A DNA stretch of 60,000 bases from Leishmania martiniquensis (Eukaryota > Euglenozoa > Kinetoplastea > Trypanosomatida > Trypanosomatidae), in assembly GCF_017916325.1 (NCBI RefSeq), contig NC_090167.1, forward strand, positions 1,465,001 to 1,525,000, read 5' to 3'. Positions 47,998-58,158 of this stretch are shown in pieces (position 1 is the stretch's first letter; the number at the start of each line of letters is the position of its first letter). Below the pieces are notes generated by a model. It saw nothing but the letters and a program-made list of their open reading frames with translations, had not been told where the DNA came from and did no database searches. Both the position numbers and the translations under genes were made by a program.

Positions 47998-50900
47998 ATG
48001 CCGGAGCGTGTGTCTGTGAACCAGGAGGTGTACTACTTCGACACCAAGGGCGGGTGGTTGCGTGGTACCGTAAGGCAAGCCGATGACGCTAAGGTGACGG
48101 TAGAAGACAACGCCTCCCACGCTGCCGTGACAGTGACGGCAGAGAATGTGCACGGCTACATTTCAGAGAGCTACGATGCCGAAGACGCTCAGCTTTTCCA
48201 CGTGAGCGATTTGCATGTGGCCACACTTTTGCACTGTGTCAAGGACCGCTTTGAGAAGCTGCAGAAGCAGTACTCGCTCATGGGGGAGATGGTGCTCTCC
48301 GTCAACCCGTTTCGACGCATGCCGTTGAACGGCGACGAGGAGCGCAAGCGGTACCTAAGCCTTTCAGACCCTCGCATGCTGCCTCCACACATCTGGCAGG
48401 TGGCCCACAAAGCCTTCAATGCGGTGTTCTTTCAGGGCCAGGGCAACCAGTCCATCGTCATCTCCGGTGAGTCCGGCTCCGGTAAAACCGAAAACGCCAA
48501 GATGCTCATCGCATACCTCGGCCAGCTGAGCCACATCTACAGCAAAGACACATCCCAGTGCAACATTGCAGACAGCATCGACGAGAACTTGGTCTGGAGC
48601 AACCCCGTCATGGAGTCGTTCGGCAATGCTCGAACGGTGCGCAACGACAACTCTTCGCGCTTCGGCAAGTACATCAAGCTGTACTTTGACCCTGTTTCCG
48701 GTGTCATGATTGGAGGCCAGACCGTCACCTACTTGCTGGAGAGGAGCCGCATCATTATGCAGTCTCCTGGTGAACGCAACTACCATATCTTCTACGAGAT
48801 GCTGGCGGGTCTGTCGCCGAAGGAGAAGCAGCATCTGGGTGGGCTCAAGACGGCCCAAGAATACAAGTGCCTGAACGGCGGCAATACTTTCATACGCCGC
48901 GGCGTCGACGGCAAACCGCTCGACGACGCGCACGAGTTCCACACGGTGCGGCAAGCACTCTCGATGATCGGGGTGCCGCGGGAGACCGAGAGGTGCATCT
49001 TTCGCGTGCTGGCGGCTATCCTACATCTCATGGAGGTCGAGTTCGAGGCTGACAACAACGACAAGGCGCAGATCGTATGCGAGGCGCCATTCTCGACTGG
49101 CTGCCAACTGCTCTGCGTGGACGAGGCCAAACTGCGTGCCTGCTTCCTCGTCAAGAGCAAGACGTCTCTGGTCACGATCCTGGCCTCGAAGGCAGAGGCG
49201 GAGGGCCTGCGCAACGCCTTCTGCAAGGGACTCTACGTGGGCATGTTCGATCGGATTGTTGAGTTTGTGAACGCCGCCATCCGGCCGCAGGTGGACTGCA
49301 GCGACTGCAAATACATCGGCCTGCTCGACATCTTCGGGTTTGAAAACTTCACTCGCAACAGCTTTGAGCAGCTCTGCATCAATTACGCGAACGAGTCGCT
49401 GCAAAACCACTACAACAAGTACACGTTCGTCAACGATGAGGAGGAATGTCGGTGCGAAGGCATTCAGACGCCTAAGATCGCGTTCCCAGACAACTCGGAG
49501 TGCGTCGACATGTTCGATGCCAAGCGCCTCGGCATTTTTTCGATGCTGGATGAGGAGTGTAACTTCAAGGGTGGCAGTACTGAGCGCTTCACCATGAACC
49601 TGTGGGAGCAGTGGGGCGGCAGGAACGCGTACTTTGTGAAGCCGAAGAGCACGATCCCGAACCAGTTCGGCGTGAACCACTACGCCTCCTTCGTGAGCTA
49701 CAACACGGCAGAGTGGCTGGAGAAGAACACAGACGCGCTGAAGGAGGACATGTACGAGTGTGTGAAAGAGTCCACCGACGAGTTTGTCAGGACGCTACTC
49801 TCGACGGAAAAGAGCGAGGCACGCCGTAAGCAGACCGTTGCCATCCGCTTCCAGCGGCAGCTGTCAGGCCTGCGCTCTGAACTAGAGTCCACGGACACCC
49901 AATTTATTCGCTGCATCAAGCCGAACACGGAGGCAAGCCCCGCCTTCCTGGAAAACCTCCTCGTCGGCTCACAGCTCGAGTCCGCCGGCGTCTTGCAGAC
50001 CATCGCTCTCAAGCGCCAGGGTTACCCAGTGCGCCGCCCGCTGGATCAGTTTTGCAGGTACTTCTACGCCATCGTGCCCCGCACCACCGCTAACCTTTTC
50101 GTGCACGAGCGCTACAGCGACGCGTGCGAGGACCTCTTGCAGCGGTACCAGCGTCTGTACGATTGGGCGGAGCCCAACTACGCCGTCGGAAAGACGAAGG
50201 TATTCCTTCAGGCCGATGTGTGGTCGGCGCTAGAGCGGCTGGTGCTACGCCGCCGCGCCCAGCTGCTGTACCGCTGTAAGCCCTACCTGCGCCGCTGGAT
50301 CGAAGAGGTCCGCGAGCGCAAGCGCGTCGAGGAGCAGCTGCGGCAGGAGGCAATGTGTCAGATGCGCGAGAGGCGAGAGGCAAAGGCTGCCAGGGCCGCC
50401 AAGGGCATGTCAGCGGAGACGGTTCGGTGGGTAGAGGAGGCTTTCAGCGTGTTCCCCGAGTTTGACATGGACACACTGCTGGATGTGGCGGTGGAGGCGG
50501 ACTCGCGCGAAGAGGTTTTCAGCGCCATCCTCGCTATCGAGGCTGACCGCGTTGACAAGCAGTCCGCGTCCGGTTTCAACAACGTGATGACTGCCGCTAA
50601 CGTGCACCACGACGTCATGCGCAACTTCATTTCGGCTGATATCAAGACGGTTTCGGCGCTGTCGAAACTGCAGCCGGATGAGATGAAGGGTCTCGGCGCT
50701 AGCGAATTGGAGGTGGTGGCGATAACGAAGAAGATGATGGACCAACAAGGCCAGCGTGTTCAGTACAAGCGCCTTGCCGAGGCCATGGGTACGGAGGGCG
50801 AGAGTGCCGCAGCTGACGACCTCAAGCGCGCCGCAACGGCCCGCCATCAGCACGACTTTGAGGTGAAGGCTCAGGCACTTGCTAGCATGGGCTTCGATGC

Positions 50901-51150
50901 GTCCATCAGCCGCCTGGTGCTAGCACACTACAATGGCGACGTCCAGCGTACAGCGGCACGGCTGCTCTATGGGGTGGACCGCCGAAAGATGAGGAACAAC
51001 GCGCGCAAGCACAGGGACCTCAACACGACAGATCCCAGCGTACAGCAGCTCATCTCGCTCGGTGCGGCAAAGCCGGATGCCAAGAGGGCCCTGCGAAGCA
51101 GCAATGGAGACCCAAATGGAGCTGCGAAGATGCTCTTTAAAGTACGCTGA
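47998..51150 (+). CDS. MYO21: Myosin XXI (kinetoplastid UBA-tailed myosin)
   Basis: Actin-based motor of 1050 residues, the size of Leishmania myosin XXI. The head has the P-loop GESGSGKTEN at 157-166, switch I NDNSSRFGKY near 216-225, and switch II DIFGFENF near 444-451, so ATPase parts are intact. An SH1-like segment (VLQTIALKRQGYPVR) and a basic IQ-like neck (RRRAQLLYRCKPYLRRW, about 750-768) follow, then a charged helix to about 800. The tail shows a CUE-like segment at about 807-848 (VEEAFSVFPEFDMDTLLDVA) and two UBA domains near 955-991 and 1012-1050 (ALASMGFDASISRLVLAH; QQLISLGAAKPDAKRAL). In Leishmania this is reported as the main or only expressed myosin, found at the flagellar base and needed for flagellum assembly and membrane traffic. 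The start ATG is the first in frame and begins directly with the motor's SH3-like region. Confidence 0.95.
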   Translation: MPERVSVNQEVYYFDTKGGWLRGTVRQADDAKVTVEDNASHAAVTVTAENVHGYISESYDAEDAQLFHVSDLHVATLLHCVKDRFEKLQKQYSLMGEMVLSVNPFRRMPLNGDEERKRYLSLSDPRMLPPHIWQVAHKAFNAVFFQGQGNQSIVISGESGSGKTENAKMLIAYLGQLSHIYSKDTSQCNIADSIDENLVWSNPVMESFGNARTVRNDNSSRFGKYIKLYFDPVSGVMIGGQTVTYLLERSRIIMQSPGERNYHIFYEMLAGLSPKEKQHLGGLKTAQEYKCLNGGNTFIRRGVDGKPLDDAHEFHTVRQALSMIGVPRETERCIFRVLAAILHLMEVEFEADNNDKAQIVCEAPFSTGCQLLCVDEAKLRACFLVKSKTSLVTILASKAEAEGLRNAFCKGLYVGMFDRIVEFVNAAIRPQVDCSDCKYIGLLDIFGFENFTRNSFEQLCINYANESLQNHYNKYTFVNDEEECRCEGIQTPKIAFPDNSECVDMFDAKRLGIFSMLDEECNFKGGSTERFTMNLWEQWGGRNAYFVKPKSTIPNQFGVNHYASFVSYNTAEWLEKNTDALKEDMYECVKESTDEFVRTLLSTEKSEARRKQTVAIRFQRQLSGLRSELESTDTQFIRCIKPNTEASPAFLENLLVGSQLESAGVLQTIALKRQGYPVRRPLDQFCRYFYAIVPRTTANLFVHERYSDACEDLLQRYQRLYDWAEPNYAVGKTKVFLQADVWSALERLVLRRRAQLLYRCKPYLRRWIEEVRERKRVEEQLRQEAMCQMRERREAKAARAAKGMSAETVRWVEEAFSVFPEFDMDTLLDVAVEADSREEVFSAILAIEADRVDKQSASGFNNVMTAANVHHDVMRNFISADIKTVSALSKLQPDEMKGLGASELEVVAITKKMMDQQGQRVQYKRLAEAMGTEGESAAADDLKRAATARHQHDFEVKAQALASMGFDASISRLVLAHYNGDVQRTAARLLYGVDRRKMRNNARKHRDLNTTDPSVQQLISLGAAKPDAKRALRSSNGDPNGAAKMLFKVR

Positions 51151-51261
51151 AACGACGAGAAACAAAAGGACGGCTATCAGCGCCGACTCGAAACTTCCCG
51201 TGTGTGCAGGGTGGGGGGAGGTGCCACCCCCTCCTTCCCCCCTCCCCGCACATACATATAC

Positions 51262-51277
51262 ATATATATATATATAC
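51262..51277 (+). repeat. AT dinucleotide tract
   Basis: AT tract about 110 nt after the myosin stop, embedded in a longer cata-rich stretch (about 51250-51296). Confidence 0.9.
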
Positions 51278-51997
51278 ATGTATGCATATGTATATTGCTC
51301 ATGTGCGTGTCTATGGGGAGACGGAGACAGACAGGGAACTCCATTCGCACCCGTTTAGGGTGGAGATGCGCAGGTGAAGGTGCTCCTGCTCTTTTGAGAG
51401 AGGCCGCATAGGCACCGTGAGCGCACTAGCTAACCCACTCGCAAGTGGACCGACCGTCGGTCGCTTTAGTGGACTTCTCTGAAGGCGTACTCATCTTTCC
51501 CACGACAGCCTTTTTCGTTGCGCTTCTTCTATTCTTTTCCTTAAAGGTGTTGGTGCTCCCCGTCAATGCTCAACTCACGCTTGGTGCCCTCCGCTCCTCT
51601 TCGCATCCTTTTGCCTCTCTTAGCCGGTATGTGACTGCCGCTCCCTCGCTCTGGAGGTATGCTCTGCGCTTCTGCCCCCTCCCCCCACTCGCCCGCTCAT
51701 TCTTCGGCGTCCACTTTGGTCAAACTCGAGTCGTATTTCTGGTGATGCGCGCCCGATGCGGCAGCAATGAATGGCGTTTCTTCCATACCTCTCCATTTTC
51801 TGTTCATCCTGTGACCAAACTCTTCCAGCTGCCTCCTCCCCTCCGCTTTCCCTCTCTGTCCTTTTCTCTCTGTCTCTGTTTGTCTTTTCTGCTCCTCGCC
51901 TTGGTCTCTCTTCGGGAGCGGCCAGCACCACCGCCAACACCGCTGCCCCCATTTCTCCCCAGGAATGATTTAAGCCCGCCCATTTCCTTTTGTGCGC

Positions 51998-52040
51998 GCG
52001 CGCACACACACACACGCATACATATGTATGTGCGTATGTG
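51998..52040 (+). repeat. CG/CA/TA mixed dinucleotide tract
   Basis: gcgcgcgc, then cacacacacac, then catatgtatgtg units in sequence: alternating purine-pyrimidine DNA over about 40 nt. Confidence 0.85.
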
Positions 52041-52144
52041 TGCGTCTTCTCCCCTTCTATCTTGCCTATTACTTCTCCCTCTCTGGTTGTCATATGCACA
52101 GGTCTCTTGCACCCCCTTCTCCGCTTTCTTAATATCATCTACAC

Positions 52145-52162
52145 ATATATATATATATATAT
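52145..52162 (+). repeat. AT dinucleotide tract
   Basis: Nearly pure AT tract in the gene-free interval after the myosin gene. Confidence 0.9.
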
Positions 52163-55100
52163 TTCTTAACGCTCGCTGTTGGAGACGGTCTGGGCTTCGC
52201 GCGCGTTGGCGCGGCGCACCTTCTCCTTCTCCGATGGTGAATTGGACTGTCAGCGTGGACGGCTGCACTTCGCCTCTTTCTTCTCGGCAGATTCTGTTCA
52301 CCTCCCCCTCCCCCGGCACTGGGAGTGAGCCGTCTCGTAAGACGGCTGCAATCGCCTTTTCAGTTGTACGGCAAGAGGTGTGGGCCTTGCGAGAGATGCG
52401 TTACACACACGAATGCTTATAGAGGCACATGTACACACTCCCACAAGCATGTCATCGTCAACGGCGGACCTAGCATCTCCCTCTGACGCATGTGCAAGCG
52501 AACACACGCATGCGCACGTAGCTGTGGATCTTTGCGTGTTTGCACTGCTCTTTTTTCGTGTGACCCCCTTCTTTCCCCCCTCTGGTATTGCTTTTCAGTG
52601 CTCCCCAGTTAGCTCCGCCGCGGCCCCACGAAGAGAATGTCGCTGCCATTTCTCTTTTTCATCTCTCTCACTCCTCCTGGTACCAAAAAGACAGGCTTCG
52701 CGGCCAAGTAGATCGCCCCACTCTCTCTCGCTTCCGCGCTTACGCCCATATCTCAGCCGTATGCACACTGACATCCTTCTATGCCGTGTTTCGCGCAGGC
52801 CTGCCACGCGCACAGACATACAGATATGTTTTACCCCATCTCTTCCCACTCGTTTGTTGCATCTTTTCCGTCGATGTTGTTCTCGCTTCAGGTGTGGAGC
52901 AGTTTCAATCCAGCATGAAATTGCCATGTAAAATCTTCCCTCTCCTCGATAGCCCCCCTTCCCTCCCCCTCCATTTCTTCTTCTCAGCCCTTCCCCAAGT
53001 CGCGCGTTGTTACTTCTTTTTTCTACCAACGCTCCCTCTCCTCGCCTCCTTCTTCACTTGAGCGAGAAGGCCTCTCCACCTCTCTTCGTCTTCCTTATTG
53101 TTTCTCCGCTTGCATAGCCTGTTTTTTGCTGTCTTTCCTTGTATCGCCTGGCCGGGAGGTCACGTTGCGTCCTCTGTGTGTGTGTGCCCACGCGGTCTCC
53201 CTCTCCTCCCTTTGTGCCTCGCGTTGTTCCCGTCTGTCCTCATTGCCTCTCGACACCCCCTCCTTGACGCGTTTAGATGTGATTCGTCTCTCTCTCTCTC
53301 AGCTCTCCACGGTGGTCTTCGCGGAAGTTGCCGCGCTGCTTCGTCCTTTTTTTTGTCGCTCCCGTCAGCCTTTCCGTAAGCGTCGTCACTTGGCTCCTTT
53401 TTCGACGTGCTTTCAGTTTCCCATTCATCTGGAGCGGCTGTGCAGGTGAGAACGGGCGCTATGCTGGTGCGATGTAATAACGCTTTCGTGCCAGTTTAGT
53501 TGCCTTGCGGCAACAGTGAACATGCTGGTACATAGTGGCAGGCAGGCGACGAGATGTGTGCTGTTGGGCGGTACGCACTTTTTTTCTGGGGCTTATACAT
53601 CGTGTTTTGTAGGGTAAGTCGGCGTGTCAGTACCGGACCTGGAGTGCGTGGGTGCTGGTAGGCGCCAGCGTTCTGTAATGAGACCAGTGAGAACGTGGGC
53701 GGGGGGTGTGCGGGTCGAGCCTGTGCGCTGGGCTAGGGCAACCCCCCCGCTCCCATCAACACACGCGCAAGCGCGGGTGAAAGCCTGGCCCGAACGATAG
53801 AGAGAGGCTCCCATCTTTACTTTGCTGCCTTGTCTGATGCGCTCCTCGCTCGCTCTCTTTTCACCCCGGCCGTGTGCATTTGGCTCGGCGTTCTCGCGCA
53901 CGGGTCCTTACACATGCGAGACATGAATGTGTTACGTTGTCTTTGTGTTGCTCTCTTCCATATCTGCCTTTCACATTTTTCTGTTGGTCATGACTCATTC
54001 GTATCGTAAGAGGAGCAGCGACGCTCTGACAGACCCGCGAACGCGACTTTCATTCCTCTTCGTCGCTATTTGTGGTCATTCGTTTGTGCGGGGTGCGCGG
54101 ATGTGCAGCTGCTGGCGTCGCCAAGCCAATTTGTTTGTTTGTTAGCCTTCATGTCGGCTTCTTACAGATCCGCCATGAAAGTGCGCCCCCCTCCTAATCA
54201 CCTCCGTCTCTCTGTTTCTCTTCTTCTCTGTTCTCTTCCCTCATCATCCCCCCCGCCGCCCATCGCCGCCCCTCTCCTTCAGGTCGGCATGCGTCCTGTC
54301 GACGCTTTCGCTTTCAGCTTTCCGGTTGTCCGTGAGAATGTGGTTGCACGGACGCGTCCGTCGTGAGCGCTCATTTCACTTTCTTTCTCCGATAACATTG
54401 GTGCGCCGTTTCTTTTGTGCATACGTATATTCACACGCATGCGTATGAGTGCATCGCTTTGTCCCTGCTGCTCTGTCTCTGTGCCTGCCCCGATGGGCTC
54501 TCTATCTGAGCTCGTCCTGGCGTGCAATGTCGACGGCGGCTGGCGTGCAGTGGCCATCTCAGGCTGAGGTGGCATCGATACAGGGACGTCCTCGCAGCCC
54601 CAGCGCTTTCACTGAAGGAACGTAACAATACGAGAAAAACCTGACGAGTGGAAAAAGAAATAGCGCTGACAGTGCGCCATTCACCAACTCGGCAGTATTC
54701 CGTTCAAATGGGGTTGCCTGCCAGTGCCTTGGTATGTTGGGGTGGGGTGGGGCTGTCTCTGCGTTTGCACGCACTTATGTGGCTGAGAGTCCGCGTGCGT
54801 CTTGGCGTTCAGGGCAACTTGAAGTCAATGCGATGCCGCGCTGGGCAGCAGTACTGCAGGGAAGCGACGAATGCAAAAGGAAGCGCGCGCTGAATTGAAC
54901 GCGGCACTTGTGACGCTGCCCCTAACCGTGCGCTCTTGTCGCACCGCTTTGCAGTGATGCGAGTGCTGCAAAGGAGGTTTCTCATAGCACGGTACGTTGC
55001 TAACAGCTGACGTGCCTGTGAAAACAAGCGGGCATCCGGCTTAGTGCGCCACTTCTGTGCTTATTCGCCAAGCGGCTCGTGCGGAGTGCTTTGGTTCGTC

Positions 55101-55497
55101 AGATGCGCCTCGCGGGCATGCTTAGGTGCTTCTCTTTGCATTAGCGTCGTTTTCAGGCCACACCTTCACAGGCACAACCGCCACCAGTGCCTGGAGTCTC
55201 TTTGAGGGACCTCCCTATTCACACCATTGTCGTGGCCCTCGGTCGCTCATCGTGCAGTCTTGCAACTTATCTGGTCGCCTCCCTCCTTTTCTTTTGTTGG
55301 TGTAATATCGACGATGCACCGTCACCGCGGTGCTGTTGCTGTATGCGTACGCATCGACTTCACGGAGCTTCGAAGACGCGCCGCACACGTGCGCGTCACT
55401 GCGTCATCGGCAAAAAGGACGGGGCTCGGCGATATCTTCTTGCAGCGATAGGGCGACTACGCCGCTGCTTTCCTGCGTGACTCTTTGCGAAGGAGGC

Positions 55498-56583
55498 ATG
55501 GAGTTCCTTGGACGAGAGTCCGCGGGGGTGATTTCTGTTGCGTGTAGCTCGGCATCCACCACATCGTTTGCCACCCTCTCCAGTCAAGGCGCCTTGACAC
55601 TCTGGGACGTGCGCATTCCACGAAGAAGCTACATGACGTTTCGCAATCCAAACAGTGCTGCTGCATTGGAGGCAACCGAGCTGCGCTACCTACACGACAG
55701 GCGCGTCGCTGTTGCGCTGTGCGGCAACACTGTCCAGCTCTTTGACACGCGCAAGTGCGTCTCGTGTCTTTCCGAGTTCACGAGCGACAACGAATGCGTC
55801 GCATTCTTGAAAGACGAGCCGCCGGCAGGCTCGGCTATGACGCTGATTGTGGGCGAGGATGGCGGCATCTTTCCGTACAGCATCGTGGATGGCTCCCGGC
55901 CTCCTTACGTGGAGGGGTACATCTTCGGCCGGCAGCAGCCCTCTCCTTTGCCAGAGGGAGGTCGGTTCGGAAGTCTATCGAACTACTGTTGCGGATTGCA
56001 CTGTGTCGATCTCACTCTTGGTGAAGACGGCGCCGCTACTCGACTGCTCTTTGCCGTTGGAATGGACGGCGGCGGCGCACTCTACAGCGGGGCCGACAAC
56101 AGCGATTCCGTGCGCGCTGCGTTCTCGATAGCGGATGACTCGCTGATGTGTGACAACGCCCAAATAGTGAACCCGCCCTTGGTCAACTGCACCGCCATCT
56201 GTGGTGTACAAGTGGCCGCGGGGCGGGCAGACGGCATGTACTCTGTCTACGACATTGAGTGCAGTGGACTCGATGAGGCCATGGCGTCTCCAGGTCACGC
56301 TACTAACGGCTTGTGCTATGTGGATTGGGTATCGCCGTATGTGCTCTTGACGACATCGCTCTGCGGAGATGTCACGGGCTGGGCCATCGGGGCATTCATG
56401 GCAGGCGGTAATGGGGAGGAGGAAGAGGAAGCCGAGGGTCCGGATGTAGTGGCAGCCCTTGCGCATCGAGAGGTGCCTGGCTGCCAGCGTGCGACGGTCA
56501 ACTGCGCTGACCGGCTTGCTGACATGCGCTACATCTTTGGTGATCATCAAGGCGGCGTGACGCTGGCGCAGCTGGATCCCTGA
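55498..56583 (+). CDS. WD-repeat protein
   Basis: A 361-residue probable beta-propeller. Repeats are divergent but visible: SFATLSSQGALTLWDVRIPR near 23-42 (canonical strand b-c-d with WD), RVAVALCGNTVQLFDTRKC near 70-88, GRADGMYSVYDIEC near 243-256, VLLTTSLCGDVTGWAIGAF near 282-300, and YIFGDHQGGVTLAQLDP at the C-terminus. The overall layout recalls WDR53-type proteins, but I cannot assign an orthologue. An acidic loop (GEEEEEAEG, near 305-313) interrupts the last blades. The start is the ATG at 55498; the longer frame from 55330 starts with a codon other than a supported ATG. No clue to function from neighbours. Confidence 0.82.
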   Translation: MEFLGRESAGVISVACSSASTTSFATLSSQGALTLWDVRIPRRSYMTFRNPNSAAALEATELRYLHDRRVAVALCGNTVQLFDTRKCVSCLSEFTSDNECVAFLKDEPPAGSAMTLIVGEDGGIFPYSIVDGSRPPYVEGYIFGRQQPSPLPEGGRFGSLSNYCCGLHCVDLTLGEDGAATRLLFAVGMDGGGALYSGADNSDSVRAAFSIADDSLMCDNAQIVNPPLVNCTAICGVQVAAGRADGMYSVYDIECSGLDEAMASPGHATNGLCYVDWVSPYVLLTTSLCGDVTGWAIGAFMAGGNGEEEEEAEGPDVVAALAHREVPGCQRATVNCADRLADMRYIFGDHQGGVTLAQLDP

Positions 56584-58158
56584 GTGCACACGACACCTAC
56601 GGCCCTTTGCCTCCGTCGCGCCGAGGGGAGAGAAAGGCAGTGCGTCTGGCGTATCTGGGGCCGTGTTTGTACTGAGCATGGCACAAGACACACGAGAGGG
56701 GTAGGCTGTGTAGAAGTGGAGCGCTGAAGAGACATCGCTGTGCTTGTGTGGCTCTGTAGCGCACCTTCGACAGCTATTCTTTTCCGCTCCTTCGACGTAC
56801 CGCTCTCCGCATGTCTCCCTCTCTGTGTAGCGCTCCGCTGCACCTGCACGCGTGACCTTTTTAGTTGTTGTTGCCGTTTCCATTGCCGCCTTCCCTGATG
56901 ATGGGGCACACCTCAGCGCGGTGTGGGGCTTCCGCACCCACCCTCAGTGTAGGGAAGCCAAGCAGCTCCTATACGTCTGCTACTTGGGACGTGGGGGAGG
57001 GCAGAGGGATGCGTCGTCACCGATGCCAGCAGTCAGGCCCTTGGCGACGTTGTGTCGGAGAGCTGTACAACGGTGCGCACGGTTGCGCCATGCGTATCGT
57101 GGGCAAGGCTTCCGTGGTGCGCGGACATATGTCGCCCCGCCTTCACGGTGCCCACTGTTGTCAGGCGTCAAAGCTGTGCGCCGAGGGCAGTGTGCGACAT
57201 GATGATCAGCTGTTCGTTAGCGCCCTTTTTTTCGGAGTCTTACTAAACAGGAGTGCGTGGGACATGGGGCAGTGGTGGCTCTCGGCTGTAACTTCTCTCT
57301 GTAGCTGCTCCCCAAGACGTCGTGAAGCGTGCGGCGCGTTGCGGGAGAAGGAAGTGGAAGCGGGGGCATAATATGTGGCAGAGTATCGGCACCAGGGAAT
57401 GCAGAAACACACGTGGCCCCCCTCTTTCTGCCGCGTTGGCGGCCTTCGACGCTGATACTTGCTGTATCTGCAAATGCCCACTTTCTCTCTATCCCACAAC
57501 AGAGGTGCCGCTTTCTTCGTGCCGTGCTCCCTATCTGCGACTCTATGTTGTTGCCGTACCCTGCGATAATAAACTGTCCGCTTTCCATGTGCCTGAGTGA
57601 GACAGTGTGCGCACGGCTTGTGGGCCTCTCTCGATACGCGTTACCCAGGCGCGTGTGTCGTCACAGATGGCGTCCGGGCACCTCTGCTGAGTGCGACAGT
57701 CTGCGGCGCCCTCATCTCATCTGCACTTCTCTTTTCGGCTCTGCAACTCATTTTCGGCATGGGTGCAATGTCCAAAAGTGGTCGCGCCTGCGTTCCCTCT
57801 CACGAAGCTGTGCGCATCCCTCACTGACACGTCCTCTCCCCACACGCACCTCTCCCCCTTCCCCTGCCTACTCTCATCTGGGGCGGCGCCCTGCCGGAGG
57901 TTGCGGCATGTGTGGCGCGTCTTTGTCTGTGCGCTTTCCTTGTCCCCCGCCCCTTCCTGGGGAAGGGCTCTCGTGCGACGCCGCGACCTCGTCATACTCT
58001 CTCCCGCTCTTCTGTCATCGGCATCGCGTCTGCATTCCGGAGAGCTGTGCCGCTTTCGCTGTAACATTCGCTCTCTCCTTCCTCCCCCTTTTTCGTTGCT
58101 GTGAGCCTCAGCCACGGAGCGTTTCTCTTCTGCCTCTTGACTGCAGCCACACTTAGGC
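56584..58158. other. Intergenic region, 1.6 kb
   Basis: Mixed sequence with a non-coding, moderately complex block at about 56880-57240 that might be repeat-derived. CT-rich runs at about 57830-57870 and 58070-58100 lead to the ATG4 acceptor. Open frames across 57329-58156 lack domains. Confidence 0.68.
58110..58111 (+). promoter_or_regulatory. Predicted spliced-leader acceptor AG for ATG4
   Basis: AG in gtgagcctcag after ctctctccttcctccccctt ttt. A second AG at 58145-58146 (ctgcag) is only 12 nt before the ATG and is equally plausible. Confidence 0.45.

Larger units (their letters stand above)
51151..55497. other. Long gene-free interval (4.3 kb)
   Basis: No protein gene supported. Notable content: AT tracts at 51262-51277 and 52145-52162; a CA/TA tract at about 51998-52040; a plus-strand pyrimidine-dominated region from about 51480 to 53450, unusually long for a splice region; a small 6-bp hairpin (gttgcc/ggcaac) at 53499-53514; mixed sequence from 53520 to the WD-repeat gene. 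The 325-codon open frame at 51445-52422 translates microsatellites and CT-rich DNA. Confidence 0.68.

Noticed and set aside
51445..52422. Plus-strand open frame of 325 codons
   Set aside because: It begins with GTG, and its translation is CT-rich low-complexity sequence plus translated CA and AT microsatellites (for example HTHTR, YIYIY). No domain.
57329..58156. Plus-strand open frame of 275 codons before ATG4
   Set aside because: Crosses the CT-rich splice region of ATG4; translation is Ser/Pro/Leu/Arg-rich without motifs.
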